From the NCBI GenBank assembly GCA_003996215.1, contig QJPP01000841.1, positions 1-64,000 on the forward strand: 64,000 nt of DNA. The letters run 5' to 3'. The notes below the pieces were generated by a model. It was not told where the DNA came from. It saw only the letters and a list, made by a program, of their open reading frames with translations, and made no database searches. This document shows positions 1 to 12,000 of this stretch, piece after piece. Made by a program: the position numbers and the translations under genes. This stretch comes from Jaltomata sinuosa. Lineage: Eukaryota; Streptophyta; Magnoliopsida; Solanales; Solanaceae. Numbering within the stretch: position 1 is the first letter of the stretch; every line of letters starts with the position of its first letter.

Positions 1-1463
1 TTTTATGGTTTGGTTTGGTTTATAAATTTAAAAACCCAACACTAATAATTTGGTTTAGTATTTAAAAAATCCGAACCAACCCGGTCCATGTACACCCCTA
101 ATCATCCATATTACTCTAATTACTATCTATAGAGACTAATTATGAAAAGCATATGCATCCTGCAAGTTCGAAGATAAGAAGAAATTTGTGCATTACAAAA
201 TTAGATCTCAGATTTCGTAGGGATTAATCTAATCCCTCTTTTATTCAGTCATTACCCCATGGTCTTGATAATGATCTTGTTTAGTCGAACAAGCATCCTA
301 AGTCTAAGTCATCGGGGTGATGACGGTATAGAAGACGGATTAGACTTTTTTCATTTGGGTCGTGTCTAGAGGGGTAAAAAAATTTGATGAGGTTATTTTT
401 TACACGTGGCATTTTTGGAATTAAAAAATCAATTTTAGAATTTATTTTTTAATTCAGTAAATATAAATCTGTTAACGAAAAGGGTAAATATGCACTATTT
501 GTTAGACAACAAAAGTATACATACACTACTTTTTTAATGAGAAATATATTCATTCTAAATCGCAAAATTGAGGGATATATTTGCCCATTTTCCCTAGCTT
601 CATTATGAAATGAATACTATGGTAATTCGTAACTTGATTAGGAACAAGGCTGACAATAACCCCAAATTAAGAAGAGACATTGAAGACAATAGGGCGGAGA
701 TAGCTTAGGGTTTCCCACAATATGAAAATAACTAGAAATACCTTTATTTATAATAGTACGAAATCTACGCTAATTCAAAAACAACAAAATCTATTCCTAT
801 ATAAATTTGACGATAAATCTACTAAACATGAATTAAATAAATACTAAAATTTTAAAACAATTTTAATTTTCTAAACTTTGAATTATTCTTCTAACATAAG
901 AGCGAATTTTAATGATGGTGTTGGTCCCAATTAAGGAAGTAAATAACACATCAACACTACATAATGATTCTTGGATTATTCATTGGTAAAAGTTGATCAT
1001 ACTGCAACTTTTGAAGATATTATTTGTTTAGCATCCCTTGGTCTTGGAAATACTATGATTAGTGGAATGTCATGTGTGATTTAGTGGCATAATAGCTGTC
1101 CATAGATGCCTAGAATTAATTAATTAAGGTGTAATTAGTCTATAATGAAGTGAGAAGGATCACTAAAGCATACAACTTTAATATCTTTTGAATAAAAAAG
1201 GTATATGTAAGGGAGAACACTTAAGTTTTGATATCAATGTTGTACTGATTAAAGCATTAGACTAATACTACTAGTAGGATTAAGGAACATAATTACAAGG
1301 ATGAGTCTGATTAGCCAAGAACTAGCTAGGTCTTTTTATCCAATAGTTATTAGGTGTTAATAGGCATTAAAAATCCCAAGTTTGAAGATGGGAAACAGGG
1401 CCTTAACTTGTCGGAATAAACATGTACACCAATTAACTAGCATAAATTAAACCAAATTAATAA
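1..1463. other. AT-rich intergenic DNA, no gene seen
   Basis: No reading frame with recognisable similarity is visible. The first 110 bases alternate GGTTTGGTTT-like and ACCAACCCGGTCC-like stretches ending in CATGTACACCCCTAA, a pattern often seen at the ends of short plant repeats. I cannot assign it to a family. The rest is unstructured AT-rich sequence. Confidence 0.5.
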
Positions 1464-1605
1464 TACTCCTTCGGATCAAAATAATTGATGTTTTAGGCTT
1501 GAGCATATGAATTAGGAAATTTACTTACTCCTAAAAATTAGGAGGGTTTTGACTAAAATACTCTTAATTATGATTTTTTCTTTTTAGGTTGACATAATTA
1601 TCATA

Positions 1606-1812
1606 GTCAAAGGAGACGGGGAGATCGATTATGATGCTGCACATTGTATTGGACCAAGGTGGATGAAATGGAGGCTCGCATTCAGTGTACTGTGAGATAA
1701 GAAAGTATCGTCAAGGCTTAAATGTAAGTTCTACAGAGTGGTGGTTAGACCAACATTGTTGTATGAGACAAAGTGGTGCGACCACATTCAGAAGATGAAG
1801 GGTAGCAGAGAT
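1606..1812 (+). pseudogene. Non-LTR retrotransposon RT C-terminal fragment, left part
   Basis: In one frame this reads as the region after the reverse transcriptase palm of plant RTE/L1-type non-LTR elements, with segments such as WMKWRLA, KFYRVVVRPTLLY and HIQKMK. It is only about 69 codons long. It is cut at 1812 by copia A and resumes in the matching frame at 6677, so it was one continuous relic before that insertion. No upstream endonuclease or RT palm is present, so this is a 5'-truncated copy, the usual product of target-primed insertion. I judge the family from motif resemblance only. Confidence 0.7.
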
Positions 1813-2152
1813 TGTTAAAGTAGTACAACATCAGTCCAGCTTTAATTTGACCAAGTCTGCAACATAGCTATTTTTTAGCTTTAGTTGTTAGTTTGTTATT
1901 TGATTCAGTACGTTGGTAGTTCTCCTAGTTTGTAGAGTTGCAGATAGTCTTCCTAAAGTTTAGGAGAGTTTGGTTAGTGAAATCTATTAGTGGTTTAGTG
2001 GGATTATGAGTCTATAAAATCTGTATTCTATATAAGCCATTAATTGATCGAATAAAAAATAGTAGTCCAGTTTTTCTTCTCTGCAAAATATTTCTCTGAC
2101 TCTTCCATTATAATTCGTTTGTATTGAGCTTATTATCTTCATAAGTTCTTCA
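1813..2152 (+). repeat. 5' LTR of copia A
   Basis: The 340-bp repeat starts TGTTAAAGTAG and ends TTCTTCA. It contains a TATA-like TCTATATAAGCC near position 2030 and is matched by the 3' LTR at 6339-6676. The flanking 5 bp are GAGAT. Confidence 0.95.
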
Positions 2153-2154
2153 AT

Positions 2155-2167
2155 TGGTATCAAGAGC
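2155..2167 (+). other. Primer-binding site of copia A (initiator tRNA-Met type)
   Basis: TGGTATCAAGAGC lies 2 bp after the LTR. The canonical plant site is TGGTATCAGAGC, so this copy carries one extra A, which would weaken priming. Confidence 0.8.
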
Positions 2168-2229
2168 AAGGTAGTTCTGTAGGAAAATCATTTACTGGAG
2201 TTTTTTTTGAGACTTTTATTGTCGACACA

Positions 2230-5200
2230 ATGACAGACCTACAAGCTGTCGGTGTAATGAGAAAGCTCAACAACAGCAACTACAGTACATGGTCAACTTG
2301 CATAATGTCTTATATACAAGGGTAAGATCTGTGGGAGGTTGTCAACGGCAGCGACGTGACACCACTAGAAGCAGAAGATGCAAACGGGACGCTGCGAAAG
2401 TGGAAGATAAAAGCAGGAAAGACTATGTTTGCTTTGAAGACAACGACTGAAGAGGATGTGCTAGAGCACATACGAGACGCCACCATCCTGAAGCAGGCTT
2501 GGGATACGTTCGCCAAGCTATTTTCAAAGAAAAATAATACGAGGCTCCAACTCTTAGAGAGTGAATTACTCTCAATAGGACAACACAACATGACAATTGC
2601 ACAATACTTTCACAAGATGAAAATATTATGTCGAGAGATTTTAGAGTTAGATCCACAAGCTCCGATTGGAGACACGAGGATGAAGCGGATCATCATCCAT
2701 GATCTGAAGCCTGAATATAGAGGCTTCATTACTGCTGTACAGGGATGGCAAAATCAGCCGTCACTTGTAGAATCGAGAATTTGCTAGCAGGTCGGGAAGC
2801 CTTGGCCAAGCAAATGGGAGTAGCTTCACTGAAGGGTCAAGAGGAAGCATTCTATGTCAATAAAGAAAGTCGAAATTTCAAGCAGCATGGTGTCAGTGGA
2901 TCTAAGAATAACGATGATGAGGTTGGAGGTCGTCAAGTGAAAGGGAGCACTCGTGGAGGGGGTGGTTAGAAGAATCAAAGTCGTGGTAAAAAGTTTGAAG
3001 GGAAGTGCTACAATTGCGAGAAGAAAGGACATATGGCCAAAGATTGCAGGTCAAAGAAAAATATTGTGGAAAGTAATGCTGCCATTTCAAAGATTGAAGA
3101 GGAGTGGGATGCTGAGGCTTTCTTCGCTGTAGAGATTATGGAAAGTAACGCTGCCATTTTCAAGGTTGAAGAGGAGTGGGATGCTGAGGCTTTCTTTGCT
3201 GTAAAAGATGAGGATCTAGCCTTTACAGCTATAACATCTAATCAAATTTACTATGAGAAGAATTGAATTTTTGATTCAGGTTGCTCAAATCACATGACAG
3301 GTGACATGGATAAGTTGCAAAATTTGTTGGAGTACAAAGGAAATCGTGAGGTGGTGACAGCCGACGACACAAAATTACCAATAGTTCACATTGGTAAGAC
3401 TGTAGTGTCACCAAATAATTATACTGATCTGATGCCACTTCAAAATGTTTATCATGTCCCAGGTATGAAGAAAAATCTTCTTTCAGTAGCACAACTAACA
3501 TCTTCGGGTCCTTTTGTTCTGTTTGGTCCGGAATATGTAAGGTTATATCATCACCTTGAGATTAAAAAAGAGCCAGTGATGAAGGGATCGAGGTTAAATT
3601 CTGTCTATGTAATATCGGCAGAAACTGCATATGTAGACAAGACGAGGAAGAATGAGACTGCAGACTTATGGCACATGCGGTTGAGTCATGTTATCTACTC
3701 TAAACTTAGTGTCATGATGGAGAAGTCATTGTTGAAGGGTCTTCCCAAAATTTCATTAAGGACAGATGTAATATGTGCAGGCTGCCAGTATGGTAAAGCG
3801 CATCAGTTGCCATATGAGGAGTCAAAATATAAAGCCAAGGAACCATTAGAGTTAATTCACTCAGATGTGTTCGGACCTGTGAAGCAAGTCTCTGTTGGTG
3901 GGATGAAATATATGTTGACCTTCATTGATGATTTTTTCAGGTATGTGTGGGTTTATTTTTTAAAGGAGAAGTCTGATTCAATTTTCAAATTCAAAGAATT
4001 CAAAGAGGTTGCTGAAGTAGAGGTTGGTAAGAAAATTCATTCCCTGCGAACTGACAATGGTGGGGAATATACCTCATATGAATTTTCCGAATTACTTCGA
4101 AAGTGTCGAATACGTCATCAGTTCACATGTCCAAATAAGCCAAAACAAAAAGGCATAGCAGAAAGAAAGAATAGACACCTAGCAGAAATTTGTCGGAGCA
4201 TGCTTCACGCAAAAAATATCCCGGGACAATTTTGGGCGGAAGCTATGAAGATTACAGCTTTTGTGATCAACAGACTTCCTCAACAAAGGTTAAGTTTTCT
4301 TTCACCTTTTGAGAAGTTGTGGAACATGAAACCTTTAGTGAGCTATTTTCGTGTTTTCGGATGTGTATGCTATGTATTTGTACCCAATCATTTACGTAGC
4401 AAGATGAACAAGAAGGCTGTTAGGTGTATATTTGTAGGGTATGACAGCCAAAGAAAAGGTTGGTGATGTTGTAATCCAACATCGGGGAAGTGCTATACTT
4501 CTCGAAATGTGATATTTGATGAAGCTTCTTCATGGTGGTATTCCGATAAAGAACTGCTGGAAGATTCAGAAGTTTTCAAAGATGTATTGGACTCGTCTCA
4601 TATCCAGTTGAGTCTAGATGAAGCTTAAGGTACAACTAATGAAGACAATGTTGAAGAAAACGTGACTCAAAATCCTTGGCAAAATGGTTTGTATGAAAAA
4701 CCAGGTGAAGAAGGCGAGCTTACTGGAGAAAATGCACCACTTTCACTTAGAAGGTCAACAAGGTCCAGAAAGCAAAATCCCAAGTATGCGAATATTGCCA
4801 TAGTAGAAGAAGCAAATGAAAAAGAACCAGAGACTTTTGAGGAAACATTCCAGAATCCGAAGTGGACTAAAGCCATGGAAGAGGAAATTGCTGCGCTAGA
4901 ACAGAATCAAACTTGGGAGCTCGTGACAAAGCCAAGGGATGTCAAACCTATTTCTTGCAAATGGGTTTACAGGATAAAACGTCACACAAATGGAAAAATT
5001 GAAAGGCACAAAGCTTGTCTTGTAGCTCGAGGATTTTCTCTGCAATATGGACTAGATTATGATGAAACGTTTAGTCTTGTGGAAAAGCTTACTACTGTTC
5101 GAGTTCTACTTGCACTTGCAGCTAGTAAGGATTGGAGTCTGTGGCAGATGGATGTAAAGAATGCATTTTTGCACGGAGAGTTGGATCGAGAGATCTACAT

Positions 5201-6325
5201 GTGTCAACCAATAGGTTTTTAGAGCCAAGATCATCCTGAGTATGTGTGCTAGCACCGAGGGCATGGTATGGTAAGATTTCTGAATTTCTTACTCAAAGTG
5301 GTTATTCAGTAGCTCCAGCAGATACCAGCCTATTTGTGAAAGATGTTAGCAGAAAACTAGCTATTATGCTAGTATATGTGGATGATCTAGTCCTAACAGG
5401 AAACTGTGAAGAAGAAATTCTCCAAACAAAGAGGAATTTGTCAGTACGCTTCCAGATGAAGGAACTCGGACAACTCAACCATTTCCTTGGTTTGGAGGTT
5501 GATCGGAGTGAAGAAGGAATTTGTTTGCATCAACAAAAATATTTCAAAGTTTTGTTGGAGAAGTTTGGGATGTTGAATTGCAAACCAATCTCAACACCTC
5601 TGGAGCCAAATGCCAAGATGTGTTCTTATGAAGGGAAAGACTTAGAAGATACAACAATGTATAGGCGACTGGTGGGTAGTTTGATCTATTTAACTTTAAC
5701 AAGACCCGACATCTCTTACACAGTTGGTGTGATGAGTCGTTACATGCAAAATCCAAAGAAGTCTCATTTGGAAGGAGTTCGTCGAATCTTGAGATATGTG
5801 AAAAGTAAACTTGGCTATGGTATTTTGTATAAAAAAGGTGAAGATTGCAAGCTATTTGGTTATTGTGATGCTGACTATGGAGGAGATCATGATACTCGAC
5901 GCTTAACTACGGGATATGTATTTATGCTTGCATCAGGGGCAGTCTCATGGTGCAGCAAAAGGCAGCCAACTGTGTCTTTGTCAATGACAGAAGCGGAGTA
6001 CAAGGAAGCAACAGTTGTAGCTCAAGAAAGTACATGGCTTATTCAGTTGATGAAGGATTTACAACAACCAGTGGACTATGCAGTTTCTTTGTACTGTGAT
6101 AATCAGTCACCTATTTGCTTGACTAGAAATCCAGTTTTCCACGCAAGGACTAAGCATGTGGAGATACATTACCACTTTATCAGGGAAAAAGTGTTGCATG
6201 GAGAGATTGCTTTGGAGCATATTAAGACAGAACATCAAACTGCAGACTTGTTCACAAAAAGTTTAAGTGTCAACAAGTTGGGAAGTTTTTGCCAGCAGCT
6301 AGGCATGGTTAAGACGGGGAGCTGA
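2230..6325 (+). pseudogene. Decayed gag-pol of copia A
   Basis: The reading frame opens at ATG 2230 (MTDLQAVG...), just downstream of the primer-binding site, and follows the copia order. A UBN2-type gag is followed by a CCHC zinc knuckle (CYNCEKKGHMAKDC, about 3009-3050) and a protease motif DSGCSNHMTG (about 3272-3301). The integrase holds a GAG-pre-integrase segment, HSDVFGP, RTDNGGEY and GIAERKN, which give the D,D,E triad. The RT has KNAFLHGELD and LVYVDDLV, and the RNase H has DADYGGDHDT. Visible breaks are TAA at 2323, a frameshift near 2770, TAG near 2967, TGA at 3264 replacing a tryptophan before the protease, TGA near 4465, TAA near 4626 and TAG at 5220. A short deletion near 5249 removes the KLRKALYGLKQ segment that element C keeps. 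It cannot make a working polyprotein. Confidence 0.9.
3069..3212 (+). repeat. In-frame 72-bp tandem duplication in copia A gag
   Basis: Two adjacent 72-bp units each encode a 24-residue segment beginning ESNAAI and containing EEEWDAEAFFAV. The units differ by a few bases. Element C has a single copy at the matching place between zinc knuckle and protease, so the duplication is specific to A. Confidence 0.85.
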
Positions 6326-6329
6326 TGTC

Positions 6330-6676
6330 GAGAAGGGGTGTTAAAGTAGTACAACATCAGTCCAGCTTTAATTTGACCAAGTCTGCAGCATAGCTATTTT
6401 TTAGCTTTAGTTGTTAGTTTGTTATTTCATTAGTACGTTGGTAGTCTCCTAGTTTGTAGAGTTGCAGATAGTCTCCCTAAAGTTTAGGAGAGTTTGGTTA
6501 GTGGAATCTATTAGTGGTTTAGTGGGATTATGAGTCTATAAAATCTGTATTCTATATAAGCCATTAACTGATCGAATAAAAAATAGTAGTCCAGTTTTTC
6601 TTCTCTGCAAAATATTTCTCTGACTCTTCCATTATAATTCGTTTGTATTGAGCTTATTATCTTCCTAAGTTCTTCA
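6330..6676 (+). repeat. Polypurine tract and 3' LTR of copia A
   Basis: GAGAAGGGG (6330-6338) directly precedes the 3' LTR (6339-6676, 338 bp, TGTTAAAG...TTCTTCA). The LTR carries the same TATA-like TCTATATAAGCC as its partner and is followed by the target duplication GAGAT at 6677-6681. Confidence 0.95.
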
Positions 6677-7010
6677 GAGATGAGGATGCTGAGATGGATT
6701 TGTGGGCACTTGGAGAGATATGATTAGGAACAAAGTTATACAATACAAGGTGGGAGTGACATCAGTGGTGAACAAGATGAGGGAAGAGAGGGTGAGATGG
6801 TTCGAACATGTGAAGAGAAAGTGCGATGATGCACCAGTAAAAAGGTGCGAGAGGTTGGATGTAGCAGAGGTTAGGAGAGGTAGAGGTAGACCGAAGAAGA
6901 ACATGAGGGGATGTGATTAGACATAACATGACGCAACTCCAACTGACTGAGGACATGACTCTAGAATATAGAAGGAAGGTATGGAGGCCAAGGATTATGG
7001 TAGAATTGTA
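6677..7010 (+). pseudogene. Non-LTR retrotransposon RT C-terminal fragment, right part
   Basis: This continues the fragment broken at 1812. The first codons after the copia read EMRMLRWICG, then KVGVTSVVNKMREERVRWFEHVK, CERLDV and RGRGRPKK, typical of the C-terminal end of plant RTE/L1-type RT proteins. A stop near 6723 and another near 6918 show decay. The target GCAGAGATGAGG is recovered by removing the copia and one GAGAT, so the insertion site is exact. About 230 bp of AT-rich sequence follows up to the Stowaway end and is probably the LINE 3' tail. Confidence 0.75.
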
Positions 7011-7349
7011 GTAAGTAGCTGTGAGTGTTCTCGCACTCTATGCATGTGGGAGAGTGAGTGGTCTAGCCTCCTCCTCTTATCTTGTCCTTTTAGTAATATT
7101 ATTTAGTTATCGTGTAGTTTCTTGTTCTTCACTTTATATTATTATCTGTTACTGCATTTGTAACTAGATACTTTGTCGTCCCTTTTCTTATAATTCTGCG
7201 TTAGATACTTTTCTTATTGTTATAATTATCATTAAATTTGTACATTTGAAAATAAATAAATTAAAGTTAATTTTTATTTTGTGAAACATCAATTATTTTG
7301 AATCAACTTTTAGAGATTAAAACATCAATTATCTTAAACGAAGGGAGTA

Positions 7350-8294
7350 AACAATAATCAAAAGCATGTGAAAGGAATCCTGTCCGCGCCATGCGCATCT
7401 TCTCCAAAGTTCAATCTTTTTCATTAAAAGGAAAAAAATTAACATATTAACACGCACGGTAGGTGTGGAGAGTCCTTTTGGCTTAGTTTCCTGAGGTTTT
7501 GGCTCCATGTCCCCCTCTTTGTAATGTTGAAATTTAATAAATATACGTGGTAGGGGTCATGCCAAACTTCCCTCCATCTCAGGAGATGTTTCCTAATGGT
7601 GGAATTAAATAAAAACAAAGGTGTAAAATTAAAGGATGTGTAATTTCTCTATATGACTTGAGCTAGTAATTATAAACTGATTCAAAATTTAAAGTTTATG
7701 AGTTTTTATAATAATCTTAAGTTAATATACAGTAATAATTGGGTTTACATTTAAATATTTAGTGAATATCTATAGGGTTTCGACAAAAGTTACTGGATTC
7801 CAATGAACCCACACAATACTCTAGATCCGCGCCTCTTGTGGGCAGTCCTCATCTCTTGACTTAGCTTTTGGGGTTGAGTTAGATCAATGATCCATTTCTT
7901 GTTATTAATTATCAGTACTGTTTCGAACAGTTCTTTAATAAATCAGTTTCTGTTTTATAATCAAGAAATTAAATAAATTCTGAAACAGAATGTAGAGGAA
8001 GCAGAAAAATATTCTATACCCATAAGTTATTTGTGCATCCTTAAAGAATTATAACCCCCTCACCATTTTCAAAGAATTGATACTTCCTCCCAAAATAAAT
8101 CGGAAAAACATCTCTATACTAGCGATAATGCAAATGACAAAACTCCAACGAACTTAAATGATGGAGAAAAATCACAGTGAACACTTACGTTTTTGCCTTT
8201 GGAAAAATGATACAGAGAATGCAGAAGAGAGGAAAAAATATTTGCTGATTTTTGTTAGTAAGAAACTGAGGCGAGCCTCGAAATTCATAACCAC
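7350..8294. other. Intergenic DNA, no gene seen
   Basis: No frame with recognisable similarity. Base composition is ordinary for plant intergenic DNA. The last 300 bp (from about 8020) is less AT-rich and continues across element B after 13837, so it was one unit before B inserted. I could not identify it. Confidence 0.5.
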
Positions 8295-8299
8295 GAGAT

Positions 8300-9036
8300 T
8301 GTTGGGAAAGGCAAGGCACTAACAAAGAATGCACAACAGGGTAGCAGCGGAAGAATACCCAAGTCTAACTTTCCCTTTCAATTTGAACCAAGAGAAGACA
8401 AACAAACCAAGCACAATGGTAATAAGGCAGCAAGTATATCAACCAAAATAAATACGACAAGTCAAAATAAACCAATCACACGAGACACCAAGATTTACGT
8501 GGAAAACCCCTTCGGTGTGAAGAGTAAAAAACCACGGGACCAAAACCTCCACTATAATCACCAAGAGTTACAATAATGTTCTCCAAAATGGCCACCAAAG
8601 AAGTGCCAACAAACGAGCAACACTACATAAATCACAACACCAAAAACAAGAGAATAAAAGGAGCAAAAGCACCGAAAAACGCAGCTACTGTTCACGGATG
8701 CAAAACTGGAGCTACGGGATACCAAATCCAACTCTGTCAGTTTCTAATCAAAGATTGAGATGAGAGGAACAAGCTGTCCAAAAATCAGATCAATCGGATA
8801 AGAAACGAAGCGGGAATCGCAATTTGAAGTTGGCAATTTAGGGCTGAAATTGGGTGCGAAAATCTGCTCTTTCTCTCTGTGTGGCTGCTGAAAAATATTA
8901 TGTGGATTATGAAATAAGACCTAAAAAAGGTCTATATATATGCCCCATAGAATTGGGCCTATGGGCAAAAGTGGGTTGGTCCAAATTGAGCTTTATTTAT
9001 CCACATAGGAAGGGAAAAAGACCCATAACCCCAACA
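8300..9036 (-). repeat. 3' LTR of copia B
   Basis: 737 bp, TG...CA ends, nearly identical to 13096-13832. It is adjacent to the polypurine tract at 9037-9050 and to GAGAT at 8295-8299. Confidence 0.95.
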
Positions 9037-9052
9037 ATTCTCCCCCTCACGA

Positions 9053-12000
9053 CTATGTGGAGGAGACCGCCATCCCGGCGATCATGCAACAATCTTCAAA
9101 TTTCCATCTTGGCAAAGCTTTAGTCATCATATCGGAACCATTATCATCCGTATGAATCTTCTCAAGTTCAAGCAACTTAGAATCCAACACATCTCGAATC
9201 CAATGGTATCTCACATCAATGTGTTTAGACCGACCATGGAATGTAGAATTCTTGCCAAGATGTATAGCACTTTGACTGTCGCAATAAAGCACATACCTCT
9301 CTTGAGCACAACCAAGTTCCCCAAGAATCTCTTCATCCAGAGCAACTCTTTACAAGCTTCAACGGCAGCAATAAGCTCAGCTTCTGTAGTAGATAGAGCA
9401 ACACATTTTTGCAACCTAGATTGCCAAGACACAGCTCCCCCTGCAAAAGTAACCAAGTACCCTGAAGTAGACTTGCGAGTATCAACATCACCAGCCATGT
9501 CTGAATCAGTATAACCATAAAGAATAGGCTTCCCTGTACCAAAACACAAACTCAGACTAGAAGTGCCACAAAGATATCTCATGATCCACTTCACAGCATT
9601 CCAATGTTCTCTTCCCGGATTAGAAAGAAAACGGCTAACAATACCAACAGCATGAGCAATATCTGGTCTTGTACAAATCATTGCATACATTAAACTACCA
9701 ACAGCTGAAGCATAAGGAACTTTCTTCATATCTTCCTTCTCATCATCACTGGAAGGACACTCTTTCGTGCTCAACTTGAAGTGCATAGCTAAAGGTGTAC
9801 TGACAACCTTAACATTATTCATGTTGAACCTTCGAAGTACTTTCTGAATGTACTTCTCCTGTGATAACCACAACTTCTTGGCCTTTCTGTCACGGACAAT
9901 CTGCATGCCAAGAATCTGCCTTGCTGGTCCTAAGTCTTTCATAGCAAAAGACTTACTCAACTCTTGCTTCAACTTTTGAATCCTGCAAGCATTATAACCA
10001 ACAAAAAGCATGTCATCAACATAAAGCAACACAATAATAAAGTCACCATCAGAGAATTTTTGCACAAAAACACAATGATCTGAAGAAGTCTTCTTGAAGC
10101 CCTGCTGACTCATAAAAGAACCAAACTTCATGTACCACTGTCTAGGAGCTTGTTTCAAGCCATACAAGCTCTTCTTCAATTTGCAAACATAATTCTCTTT
10201 TCCCTTGACTTCAAAACCTTCCGGCTGCTCCATATAAATTTCTTCATCTAAGTCACCATGGAGAAAAGCAGTTTTAACATCCATTTGTTCAATCTCTAAA
10301 TCTAGACTTGCGGCTAAGCCTAGAACAACACGAATGGATGACATCTTCACAACTGGAGAGAATATCTCATCAAAATCAACTCCCTTTTTCTGGTTAAAAC
10401 CCTTCACAACTAATCTAGCTTTGTACCGTGGAACTGGATTGCCATCTTCATGTTTCACCCTGAAAACCCACCTGTTTTTTAAAGCTTTTCTGTCTTTAGG
10501 TAACTTAACCAAATCAAAAGTATGATTATCATGTAAGGATTTAATCTCATCTTCCATAGCATCAAACCATCTTTCTTTTTCTTCACTATCCATGGCTTCA
10601 TCAAGACTCTCAGGTTCTCCCCCATCAGTCAAGAGTACATACTCATTGGGAGAATAACGAGATGAAGGTAGTTTCTCTCTAGTAGATCTTCTGAGAGAAC
10701 TCTCTGGAGCATCAATAGCAGCTGGTTGCTGGCCAACCACATCCTCTTGCACTGGAGCATCAACAACATCCTGGTCATTCTGAACATGATCATCATCTTC
10801 ATTATCAACTTGATTTTCATTATTATGAAGATTTTCTTCAGGTGCAGTAGTCAAAGGAACTGGATCAATATCAACTAGGCTCTCACTACTCTGAGAATCA
10901 ACCTTCTCAGTTTTGTCAAAATCTTCAATTGTTTGGTCTTCAAAAAACACAACATCACGGCTTCTAACAAGTTTCTTCTCAACTGGATCATAGAAACGAT
11001 AGCCAAATTCATCTTGACCATAACCAATGAAGATACACTGTCTAGTTTTAACATCCAGCTTTGACCTTTCATCCTTAGGAACATGAACAAAAGCTTTACA
11101 CCCAAAGACTCTAAGATGATCATAAGAAACATTCTTACCAGACCAAACTCTGTCAGGGACATCACTATTCAAAGCAACAGCAGGAGATAAATTGATAACA
11201 TAAGCAGCAGTATTAAGTGCTTCTGCCCAAAAGGAATCTGGCAGCTTAGCATCTGAAAGCATACATCTAACTCTCTCAACTAGAGTTCTGTTCATCCTCT
11301 CTGCTAAACCATTTAACTGAGGAGTCTTTGGAGGAGTTTTCTGATGCCGAATACCCTTCACTCTACAATATTTATCAAAAGGACCAATATACTCACCACC
11401 ATTATCTGAGCGGATGCATTTCAATTTCTTCCCTGTCTGTCTCTCAACCAAGGCCTGAAAACCCTTGAACACATCAAGTACCTGATCCTTGGACTTCAAA
11501 GGAAATACCCAGAGTTTGCGAGAATGATCATCAATAAAAGTCACAAAGTAAAGTGCATCGCCATGAGACCTTACCTTAAAAGGACCACACAAATCAGAAT
11601 GTACCAACTCCAGCAAATCAAGCTTTCTTGAAGGCGGATGACTCTGAAAGGAAACTCTTTTCTGTTTACCGGCTAAGCAATGAACACATTTCTTCAACTT
11701 TGCTTGTTTCACTCCAGAAAGTAAATTTTTCTTAGCCAAATTGTCAATCCCCTTCTCACTCATATGACTTAGCCTTCTATGCCATAATTCTGATGAAGTA
11801 TCATTCTCCATCAAGTTTACTGAGTCTCTAGAGATGGAGCCCTGAAATACGTACAAGTTAGATAACTTGTCACCACGAGCCACAACCATTGAACCTCTAG
11901 TAAGCTTCCACTGGCCAGCACCAAGGGTGTTAACATAACCCTCATCATCAAGGTTCCCCACAGAGATCAAATTCAGGCGAACATCTGGAGCATGCTTGAC

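Larger units (their letters stand above)
1813..6676 (+). mobile_element. Ty1/copia LTR retrotransposon A (Tork/Tnt1-like), defective
   Basis: This 4.86-kb element has LTRs beginning TGTTAAAG and ending TTCTTCA, a 5-bp target duplication GAGAT (1808-1812 and 6677-6681), a primer-binding site, a polypurine tract and a decayed gag-pol in copia order (gag, protease, integrase, RT, RNase H). The two LTRs differ by roughly eight substitutions and two one-base indels over 340 bp, about 97% identity by eye, so the insertion is not recent. It belongs to the same family as element C at 40192-44969 but is clearly diverged from it. Several stops, a frameshift and an RT deletion make it non-autonomous. 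Confidence 0.95.
1464..7349. mobile_element. Stowaway/mariner-type element ends enclosing nested retroelements
   Basis: Inverted termini starting CTCCTTCGGATCAAAATAATTGATG at 1466 face their complement ending CGAAGGGAG at 7347. Both are bordered by TA (1464-1465 and 7348-7349), the target duplication of Tc1/mariner and Stowaway elements. The ATCAATTAT core is shared for about 30 bp on each side. Between the ends lies a LINE fragment that is itself split by copia A. The simplest reading is a small Stowaway element that received the LINE piece and later the copia. Two unrelated Stowaway ends lying there by chance is the alternative. Confidence 0.6.
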
